From Sphagnum magellanicum (lineage: Eukaryota > Streptophyta > Sphagnopsida > Sphagnales > Sphagnaceae), in NCBI GenBank assembly GCA_021904315.1, contig CM038917.1, positions 3,332,041-3,396,040 of the forward strand: a stretch of 64,000 bases of DNA, given 5' to 3'. Each line of letters opens with the position of its first letter. Within the stretch, counting starts at the first letter, position 1. Of this stretch, positions 55,938 through 64,000 are shown piece by piece. A program made the translations under genes and the position numbers. The notes beneath the pieces were generated by a model. The model saw nothing but the letters and a program-made list of their open reading frames with translations. It made no database searches and was not told the DNA's origin.

Positions 55938-56731
55938 AAAAGAGAGGGTCCAGAATCCTAACAACACATGCACTCTCCTGCGTGGACCCTGATGTCCATG
56001 TTCTGCAGATCGATCTCACCCTTACTAACGCCTAGACATCTTCAAAGCTCATCCATGCCTTCCTGATCGCTCAGATCCTCAATGATTCAAAGACTGTCAT
56101 ACACAACAACACAACAATGACACAACACACATCTCATGTCATGTACTTCCACACTGATGCAACTTGGAGAAAAAGGAATTCGTGTATTTTATTCACAACA
56201 CATATACATCCCCGAAAGTACAAGCGTTTCTTCCAGCAAATTCACAAGAACAGTCTGAAAGTTCCTTCGGCTTCCTCCTCTCCGTCTCTCTCTCCAATTC
56301 TCCTGCAACTGAAACTCAGCTCTCCGTTAGACGCAGTGGAAGATTACTAACACGGCTAAGCTCTCTTCTACCCAACTTCTCCTCCTAAAATTTTTTCCTG
56401 CTTCTCCCAAAATAGCCTTCCTGACCTTTTTCTTTCAAGAACCCTGTTCATTTCCTCCCGAAGTTTCTTCTCCGAAACGCTCCCAAACCGCCATTTCATA
56501 ATTGCAACGCCGACCCAGATCATAACGCTGGAGCCGCCATCCAGCCTTCATTCAATAGCAGCTGTCCAACAAAATCTCCCAACAAAAATACCCCACACTG
56601 ACCAAATGGTACTCCCCATGCAGATGTAATGCAAAGGCAGCCGTCATAGAGACAAAACGGTTCAACTAACCAACAGCCCACTCCCTGATCAGTGACACCC
56701 AGAAGTTGATGTAACCTAATTTAGGGTTACA
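55938..56731 (-). repeat. LTR of the gypsy element (5' in element orientation)
   Basis: About 794 bp, matching 48935-49725 with about 30 substitutions and a 3-bp insertion (GCAGCCGTC against GCAGTC). Confidence 0.92.
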
Positions 56732-58430
56732 CTGCCACTTTTTCAAGTTCATTATTTGCATTAAAAAAAAAATTTATGGTGTAACAATTTTCTTCTAGCA
56801 AAAGTATGTGACATAATGTCCACCCATGTCACTTTTCCTTCACATCACAAAGTCCCCCAAAATTTTATGTTATGTGGGAATTTTACTATCCTTAGTAGGC
56901 TACCATGGCATGCAATTTTGGCACTAATTATGATATTTTCATCAATGATGCAATTTTCACCCAAAACCGATCTTTGAAAGAAAAAAAACATTTTGTGAAG
57001 GAAAAGATTGAACCTTGAAGAATATGTCCCATTTGTCAAAATGAAAATGTCACAATTGATTAAGGATTTGATGAACATTTGTCTCAAAGCTCACAAGGTA
57101 TTACGTATTAGAGAGTCGGCACTAGGAGTTATGCAGTACAATGGGAAAAGAGAAGGGTGTGGGGCAATGTTTTTATTGCCCTTGCCTTGTTAGGCAAGGA
57201 TATTATGTTCAGATTCATTATAGAGTATAGTAGCTTAAGGGGTTTTGGCCCCTAGGTAATAATAGGCCTATTTTAATATGAGGATTTTTGAAAGATGATA
57301 TTTTGGCTTGTGTTGAAACTTGAGATTAGTTACAGAATTATAATATCTGGAAGCATTTTGGTTTCTTGTAGAGGATTTTTTGTAAATTATATTTTGCATC
57401 TTAAAATATTTGAATTTCCATAAGTCTTGTTTTGCTTTAAGATACTTTTGAATGTAAATGGGAAGGCCATGGTGTGAAACCCTCTTGTCTTCCCTTGGAA
57501 AGAGACAAAAAAACTCGTCCAAAATGACTAAAAGGAGCATGACCTGTAAGCCTTGCCTTGGCATGGAAGGTTTGATCATTATAATTCGGTTTTTTCCACA
57601 ATTATCTGTCTTTGGCCTTTTGAGCCAGACTTGTAAAGCTTTGCTGGTGGGCATTCATTATTGAGCCAAAAAAATGAATGACAATAGGGGGTGGATTCCT
57701 GTCTTATTTAGGTGTCTCTCACCCCCAATGATTCTGTGTTAGGCAAGAATATAACAAGCAGGGGTTAGGCATTGTGGATGGAGTTCAATCACATATCAAT
57801 GCATGAATATAGCAAGTAGGTGTTAGGCATTGTGCATGAAGCTCAATCGCACAAATGTCAAGGCAAAGGCTGGTAGCCTGGACTAGCATGAATTTAGAAG
57901 AGGTCAGCATTCCACAATTGTCTGAAGTGTGATTATTATGCCTAGTTTTGTGTTGGGGACTCTGTTAGTCAAGGCAACACACTTCTTGGTTTACATGCTA
58001 GAGGTGTGTGACGTTTCCATTACTGACATTTGCAAATGTTGACATCTCCTTAAACCCTAACCTGCATCCTATAGAGAAATGAAAATATGTGAAGTTAAAG
58101 AGGAAACTAATGAAACATGGGTTATGGTGTGTTAGAATATACTAATAGTGCAATGCACAACGGTTGGTGTGAACATCCACGATTGTATGCATCTGTGAGG
58201 CAACTTTTGTCCCTCTACCTCCGGTTCTACAAGGTGACTATGCTTGAAAGCACAAATGCTACCGATGAAGGACGAATGCGAATGTATGTCTAGTTATTAG
58301 GTTACGTTTGTAGATGAAGTTAATTATTTTGCCTTCCAAGCATCATTCACAATTCAACATTGATAGATTCGTTATTTAGATTCACACATTCCAAATCCCA
58401 GAACCTTATATCAAATTGTCATCCCTTTTA
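56732..58430. other. Intergenic, AT-rich, with one 58-bp tandem pair
   Basis: No gene recognised. A diverged 58-bp direct repeat (AATATAACAAGC... at 57748 and AATATAGCAAGT... at 57806, both with GTTAGGCATTGTG) is the only clear structure. Confidence 0.4.
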
Positions 58431-58830
58431 ATGAACACTTATGGACTCAACACCTTCTTGAACTTGGCGACAACCAGCAAGCCTTTGAACTATTGTTTCT
58501 AACACATAGGTTGTCCAAATCTCGCTTGCTTTAGCTCTTTGGAAAGCTAACCACTAGGCGCACCTTCCCACCAAATATCAAGATCTGCAGCTAAATAACT
58601 AGGAAGTTATGCTACGAAACCTGAGAGGGTTTTGCAAAGGAAATTGGTCCAACTCGACTGCAGACCCCCAGTCACTTGGAGAATTGTTTCTCCCACATAC
58701 GTTGTCCAAATCTAGTTTGCTATAACTCTTTGGAAAGCTAGCAACAATTCGCATCTACCTACCAAATCTTAGGCTTTGCAGCTAAATAACTAGGAAGTTA
58801 TACTACGAAACCCGAGAGGTTTTTTGTGAA
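58430..58830. repeat. About 190-bp tandem modules, two copies
   Basis: Phrases AACTCTTTGGAAAGCTA, ACCAAAT..., CAGCTAAATAACTAGGAAGTTA and CTACGAAACC.GAGAGG recur with an offset of about 190 bp (58,520 and 58,711). Related, more diverged modules lie at 63,080-63,600. Confidence 0.75.
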
Positions 58831-59056
58831 GTTTCTTTAAATTCTAACCTTCCAACCTCATCATTCCTCACCCCCATTCCTTAAAACTACTACAAGATCT
58901 TCCCTCCACTCCTTTCCTTCTTCCCTCTCCTAAGTCTCATCCCCATTCCCTTCAAAAAGCTTGTGAAACAAGTATTCAAGGAAATTCTCCCAGGCAAAGA
59001 GAGACCCCCCCAATCATCCGAGCCGCCTTTTAAAGAGAAGGAGAAAGGAGGAGGGA

Positions 59057-59441
59057 GGATCCCATGCTTGGTGGTCAAAGAAGATCCTTTGCTTGGTGGT
59101 CAATGAAGATCCCTTGCTTGGTGGTCAATGAAGGATCCCATGCTTGGTGGTCAATGAAGGATCCCATGCTTGGTGGTCAATGAAGGATCCCATGCTTGGT
59201 GGTCAATGAAGGATCCAATGCTTGGTGGTCAATGAAGGATCCCATGCTTGGTGGTCAATGAAGGATCCCATGCTTGGTGGTCAATGAAGGATCCCATGCT
59301 TGGTGGTCAATGAAGGATCCCATGCTTGGTGGTCAATGAAGGATCCAATGCTTGGTGGTCAATGAAGGATCCCATGCTTGGTGGTCAATGAAGGATCCCA
59401 TGCTTGGTGGTCAATGAAGATCCCTTGCTTGGTGGTCAATG
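59057..59441. repeat. 26-bp satellite, about 15 copies, with 130-bp higher-order period
   Basis: The unit contains GGATCCCATGCTTGG and TGGTCAATGAA. First, second, third and last copies are variant (GATCCTTTG, GATCCCTTG). The variant GGATCCAATG appears at 59211 and again at 59341, exactly five units apart, showing amplification of a five-unit block. Embedded TTGGTGGTCAA is conserved in nearly all units. Confidence 0.95.
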
Positions 59442-59599
59442 GGAGGAGAAGAAGAAGGTTCCTTGCTACCTATTCCCACTTCCCTTTGAGTAACTTATTT
59501 GAACCTTCATTTTATTTTATTTTTTATCCTTTGACCTTAAATTTTTACTTTACCACGGTCCTAGGCCATCATTTACACCTCCTCTTCCTTTCCTCGGCC

Positions 59600-59606
59600 T
59601 ATAAAT
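59600..59606 (+). promoter_or_regulatory. TATA-like box upstream of the 59.7-kb ORF
   Basis: TATAAAT in the context GGCCTATAAATCATG, 90 bp before the ATG at 59696. Position and sequence suit a plant core promoter; not proof of use. Confidence 0.45.
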
Positions 59607-59695
59607 CATGACCGCAAAACTTGATGTCACAAGTCCACCCCACCTCCATTGTCAATTTGATTTTGTTGAAGATCTTTCCTCTCTTCCTTGAAAGT

Positions 59696-60118
59696 ATGGC
59701 GTTGCGCACGGTCACATCCTACGGGCCCCAAGCCGCACAAGCGAATGCAGAACCGCCTTCGGAGTCATCTTTAGATCTAACCCTAACGCAGCATCCTCGC
59801 GATGAAGAACCCGAACCTCGCGAAGTGCGCGCTCGTCTCGAAGTTGAACCCCCTCGAGCTTGGTACTATCATATTTCGCCAAACTCCCGCACCCTGGTGA
59901 TCTTATTACAAGTTGACCCCGCTTCTGGTGACGAACCCGAAACTGTCTGCGAAGGTTGTTATGAAACTGAAGACACTTCTATCCTCGCTTGGTCTTTAGT
60001 TCCCGGCGTTGGACACTATCATTGGTTGCACGGTCCGATTCGTCGACTACCTCCTAATAGCAAAGCGGACTACCTAGTTCGTACCACTCGACGCATTCTA
60101 GACTTCCTACAGTTATGA
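59696..60118 (+). CDS. CpG-rich ORF of 140 residues, unrecognised family
   Basis: Runs from MALRTVTSYGPQAAQANAEP to RTTRRILDFLQL. It contrasts with its AT-rich surroundings: many CpG dinucleotides (CTCGCGATG, GAAGTGCGCGCTCGTCTCG) and balanced codon use. The N-terminal 45 residues are Pro/Glu-rich; then a compact, hydrophobic part (PPRAWYYHISPNSRTLVILL) holds CEGCY and GVGHYHWLHGPIRRLPP. I recognise no family. A TATA-like box lies 90 bp upstream and AATAAA at 60183-60188 follows the stop by about 65 bp, giving a compact unit right after the 26-bp satellite. It could be a young orphan gene, a retroposed gene, or a piece of an integrated element. Confidence 0.5.
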   Translation: MALRTVTSYGPQAAQANAEPPSESSLDLTLTQHPRDEEPEPREVRARLEVEPPRAWYYHISPNSRTLVILLQVDPASGDEPETVCEGCYETEDTSILAWSLVPGVGHYHWLHGPIRRLPPNSKADYLVRTTRRILDFLQL

Positions 60119-60182
60119 GCTAAAGCGTAGCTTAGGACTTGACATGTACTTGTAGCTCCTTGCTGAGCTTGCTCATAATCTA

Positions 60183-60188
60183 AATAAA
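60183..60188 (+). terminator. Polyadenylation-like signal after the 59.7-kb ORF
   Basis: AATAAA in ATCTAAATAAACATTT, about 65 bp after the stop codon. Confidence 0.35.
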
Positions 60189-60199
60189 CATTTCAGTCC

Positions 60200-61500
60200 T
60201 CATGAAACTCCTATTATCATTGGCACACTGTCACATCGTTTATTTAATCATTAAGCTGATTTGAATCAATCCTTCACTCCTATGGGTTGAAGATTGCTCT
60301 AGCTCTATTGAGCCTTTCACTAACCCCCTCACCCTACTTCATAAATTCCTAGCGTTCTTGCTACTTGCCAACTACTAATACTAGACCAATGTTTTGTCGC
60401 ACACCATGAACTCTGGTGTTTGTTTTTCTTTCCCCAGCCTTCTAGAGATTTCTCATCCCTACTTCCGCCAGTAAGGTTCCAAAACTATGGTTTATCCACT
60501 CTTTGCTGCAGAAAAGAACTAACCCAACTAATATCATATTTTAGATAACTAAACCCCCCCCCTCACACCTTGTGCTCACTCATCAACCCCTATTCTAACA
60601 CAAAGTTGTTAAACCCCCCTAATAACTTCACCACACTCACATATTCCTAACCCAATTTTTAAATATTGAGACTACTAGCCATGGCCATGTCGGTAGAGCT
60701 CACAGCATCTTGCATTACCGATGGTCATATTCTTTCTCCCTTCATTCTCCATGTTATTGTTGTTGACATGGGTGCAATTTTGTGCCAAATGTGATTTTAC
60801 AAAGTGGCTAAGTTTGAGATTAAAGCAATACATTGCATCTTTGGGGCAGCATGGACAGTTTTGACCAAGTGAATCTCTGAGCCCCATGTAGGGTAAGGTC
60901 ATTTCATCACAGAAAACCCAAGGTATTGTGCTCCAGGTTGGGATGGGTGATGACAGATGATTTAATGCATGTTACAACCCACATTCTACTGAAGGTGTGG
61001 AGGGGGCCCTTCCATGTGACTATACTGGTGTGGCATATTGTGTGAGTTGAATTTGGGCCAATGGTAAGTGAACTGCTACACAATTTGCATCTTTATTTAT
61101 ATTAGATCATGTTGGAGACTCTCTACTTGTATCCTAGACATAGGAACTGCAGAATTTGTATTCCAATAATTTGCCCAAGATTGCCTTGGATGTATTACAA
61201 TTATTTAAAGACATTGTCATCATTTTTTATTAATCGCAAGATGCATCACATTCAAGGCCACATATGACATATGATGTATATGTGAATTAACATAATCATG
61301 CCCACATATGTCTAGACCCATGTGTTGAAGAACACTTGAGCTCATATTGAATAATTATTAGTCAACATCATCTCTCTGATATGATCTATCAAAAATTTGT
61401 TGATTTTGTCAAACTGTAAACAGCAAAGGCCTACTACAAACAATTTGAACCAAACTTGTCAAGCAACATCATACACTGAGGTTGAGACGGATGCTTGTAA
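60200..61500. other. Intergenic, nothing recognised
   Basis: C-rich at 60,200-60,660, then AT-rich. No supported frame. Confidence 0.4.
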
Positions 61501-61549
61501 GGTATTGATCATACCCCTCAAATAATTTCATTGTTTTGGCACAAAACCC

Positions 61550-63060
61550 AACCTTCCATTGTTATCCATTTTAAATGTTTGACATGGTGCATTAAAAATG
61601 GGAGTTGGGTTCTTATTAAAAACATCTTGGAGCGATTCAAATATTGGTGGATTGCCAACTGACTATATCATTTGGAAAGTTGATGGCCTTTATATAAAAT
61701 GTGGTGAATAGTCAGTACTAGAAAGGTAGTACCCATTTTCTCTAAAAGACTTGGGATTCTATATAAAATGTGGTGTGATTTTTGTGAAGTTTAAAAGGCA
61801 AAGGACCTAGGCTTAACCCAAGGTTGGTGGCATCATTATTGAAAGCAGAGCTGTGGTGGCCTCATTATTGAAAAACATGAACTTTCCTGACAAGAAGGTT
61901 GGTAGATCCCTTTTCTTTGAGCAATTTGGACTATTTTTAGTGGGTGCCCTTGTTTTTTGATATGATCTAGATACATTAGTGGTTTCCTTTGTGATTTGAA
62001 CTTGACTCTTCAAAATGCACATGATTTTTGGGATTATCATCAATATGTTTGTAGACTCGCAAATTTTTCATACATTTGAATTAGGTTTGGTGTTTTGGTG
62101 GGGAACCTTTTGTTGGTCTCCAATTGAGTTAAGGGACAATGCTGTGTAGTGCATTAAAATTGGGAATTGGGTTTTTATCAGGGGCCTATTACATGGAGCA
62201 TCAAAGAAAACCATTTGAAATGTAAACAACTCTGTGCCATTTGTTGACATTGATGGATTACCTCGTGAAGCTAAGGTATTAGTAAAGGCTTGGTGGCATC
62301 ATTATTGAGAAACATGAATTGTCGTAACAAGAAGGTTAATAGATCCTTCTCTTTGATTAGCTTGAACTATTTCCAGTGAATAACTTGCCAACATGGTCAG
62401 GAGACATTTATGCTTTCTGCTATGATTTGAACCAAACCTTTCAAGGCGCACATGATGCTGGGATTGAGAACAATCTTAACTTGCAATTTTTTCATACATT
62501 TGAAATGTGCATATAGTTTTGGAAAGAAACCTTCCATTGGGTTTGCAATTGAGTTGAGGAACAACGATGTCTAGTTCATTGAAACTGAAAACTATGTTTA
62601 TTAGGGGCCTACTACATGGATTACCTCATGAAGATAACAAAACCCTTCTTCATCAAGGGGACTTCCTCTTGTTGCATGCTTTCTTTAGTCTTTCCCATGT
62701 TATGGTAAACAACTATTGTTATTTCTGGGACTAATAGATCCCCACAGTTGAACAGAAGGTCTCACTCCATGAATATGTCCTTTTAATGAAACATGTGTAA
62801 GCTTATATTAGGGTTAGCTATATTGGATATATACTGAGGAAATGCCAAGTTTTTTTTTATGGGGTATAACTTTAGTTTGAAAGTGATTGGAATTTGAAAC
62901 AGCTTGATTTGTTTCGGGCTCTTTGTAGCTTTTGCAAGGAAAATGGACTATAATCAGTCATTCTTGCAATTGGGAATGCATCAATGTGGATTTGATCCTT
63001 TCCTTTGACCACCTTGAACTATTTCCAGTGAGTGACCTGCCATTGAGGTGATCCAGACAT
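61550..63060. repeat. Diverged direct repeats of roughly 0.4-0.6 kb
   Basis: Phrases recur in order: GTGCATTAAAA.TGGGA.TTGGGTT near 61,585 and 62,150 (a weaker match near 62,575); TTGGTGGCATCATTATTGA near 61,825 and 62,290; GAACTATTTCCAGTGA near 62,365 and 63,015. Old tandem copies of one non-coding unit. Confidence 0.6.
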
Positions 63061-63079
63061 ATTAATGGTTTCTTGAGTG

Positions 63080-64000
63080 AGTTCAACTAGACTATTCAAG
63101 GGGCATCCAAATCTAACTTGCATTAATTCACTAGAAAGCTCGTTACAATGCACACTTGCTTACCAAATTTCAAGCTTTGCACCCAAAGCAGTAAAAAGCT
63201 ATGCCATAGAACCCGAAAGGGTTTCATAAAGGTAGGAAGTTTAACTTGATAGTAGATCTCTAGTCATTCAAAACATTTTCCCTATCACATAGGTTATCTA
63301 AATATAGCTTGCTTTAGTTCATTGAAAAGCTAGCTATAAAGCACATCTGCTCACCAAATTTCAAGTTTTGCACCCAAGTTAATAAAAAGTTGTGCCATAG
63401 AACCCGAGAGAGTTTCATGAAAGCAGAAAGTTCAACTTGACAGTAGACCTCCAATCACTTAAAATATTATTGCCATCCCATAATTTATTCAATTCTAACT
63501 TGCATTAATTCATTGGAATCTAATTATAAGGCGCACCTACCTATTAAATCTCAAGCTTTGGACTTAAATAAAAAAAAAGTTATGCTATAAAACCCAAGAG
63601 ATATTTTGAAATTTCTCTAAGATTTCAAACTCCTAAAACTACCCCTACTCACTTCCATTCTTTCAAAGGTACTAATATCATCTAATCTATATATTTCTTT
63701 CCACCATCTACTAAGACTAATAATTTTTTTCCTCCCAAGAAAAGTTGTAGGAACAAGTTTTTGAAGATTCAAATCGAAAATTATGTCCGGAAAAGAAAGC
63801 CCAAATGATTCAAATCCGTGCCTTTAAAGAAAAGGAGAAGGAAGGAGGTGAAGGAAGACCCCAACTTGGTGGTTAATGGAAGGTTTCAATGTTTGGTGGC
63901 CCTTGGAAGGTTCCAAGTTTGGTGTCCAATGGAAGGTTCCAATGCTTGATGGCCTTTGAAAGGTTCCAAGCTTGCTGACCCTTGGAAGAAGAAGGAGAAA
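63080..64000. repeat. Second, diverged copy of the satellite-bearing element (runs off the window)
   Basis: Three ~190-bp modules (AGCTTGC...TTCATTGAAAAGCTA; CAAATTTCAAG.TTTGCACCCAA; CATAGAACCCGAGAG) followed by a segment like 58,830-59,056 (CCTTTAAAGA.AAGGAGAAGG.AGGAGG) and then degenerate 27-28 bp units (GGAAGGTTCCAATGCTTGATGG). Same order as at 58.4-59.4 kb. Confidence 0.7.

Larger units (their letters stand above)
48935..56731 (-). mobile_element. Ty3/gypsy LTR retrotransposon, structurally complete, inactive
   Basis: About 7.8 kb. Two direct LTRs (48935-49725 and 55938-56731) flank gag, protease, RT, RNase H and integrase in Ty3/gypsy order on the minus strand. The primer binding site GCTCTGATACCA (complement TGGTATCAGAGC, initiator tRNA-Met) abuts the 55.9-kb LTR, and a purine-rich tract abuts the other. 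The LTRs differ by about 30 mostly transition changes (about 96% alike by eye), so the insertion is not recent. Several stops and frameshifts disable it. I see no clear target-site duplication. Confidence 0.93.

Noticed and set aside
59057-59441. CRISPR-like array
   Set aside because: Units are contiguous without unique spacers, in a plant nuclear context; it is a simple satellite.

Overview
The window is eukaryotic plant DNA in two parts. Positions 1 to about 25 kb are mitochondrial in origin: on the minus strand lie atp9, rps12, nad2, nad4, nad5 and rpl10, with six tRNA genes among them. The rest (about 25.3-64 kb) has the look of a large, repeat-rich nuclear genome: Ty1/copia and Ty3/gypsy retroelements, a GIY-YIG nuclease ORF between direct repeats, intron-containing gene fragments, and a 26-bp satellite. 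The simplest reading is a nuclear copy of mitochondrial DNA (NUMT) next to nuclear transposon sequence. A chimeric contig cannot be excluded from sequence alone.

The intron set points to an early land-plant lineage. I could place introns by counting codons: atp9 at nt 21, 87 and 95; nad2 at 156; nad4 at 461; nad5 at 230, 753 (group I-like) and 1455. The order nad5-nad4-nad2 on one strand is the ancestral land-plant arrangement. nad2 and nad4 lack the extra introns usual in ferns and seed plants. A moss-like or homosporous-lycophyte-like chondriome fits; the size and repeat richness of the nuclear part make a lycophyte more attractive, but I cannot settle the genus.

The mitochondrial genes are damaged. 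nad5 has two 1-nt frameshifts, nad2 and nad4 each have an in-frame TAA, rps12 loses its conserved tail, and the atp9 last exon is not in the window. Intron maturases are fragmented (atp9i87, atp9i95) or full length without catalytic residues (nad5i1455). rpl10 and most tRNAs look intact. About two dozen short A-run/T-run palindromes, often framed by GCAGC/GCTGC, are scattered through this block and not through the nuclear part.

Nuclear layout: 25.3-27.5 kb copia gag-protease-integrase fragment (minus); 28.1-29.7 kb copia RT-RNase H plus 3' LTR (plus); 29.8-32.1 kb direct repeats around a GIY-YIG ORF; 34.9-39.0 kb fragments of a GH3 beta-glucosidase and an ACT-domain (ACR) gene on one strand; 40.3-41.1 kb transposase-like exons; 48.1-48.35 kb fold-back hairpin; 48.9-56.7 kb a structurally complete but dead Ty3/gypsy element with two LTRs of about 790 bp; 57-64 kb satellite-bearing repeats and one unusual CpG-rich ORF (59.7-60.1 kb) with its own TATA-like and AATAAA signals. 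Most premature stops across the window are one C-to-T (or G-to-A) step from Gln, Arg or Trp codons, as expected for decay of methylated DNA.
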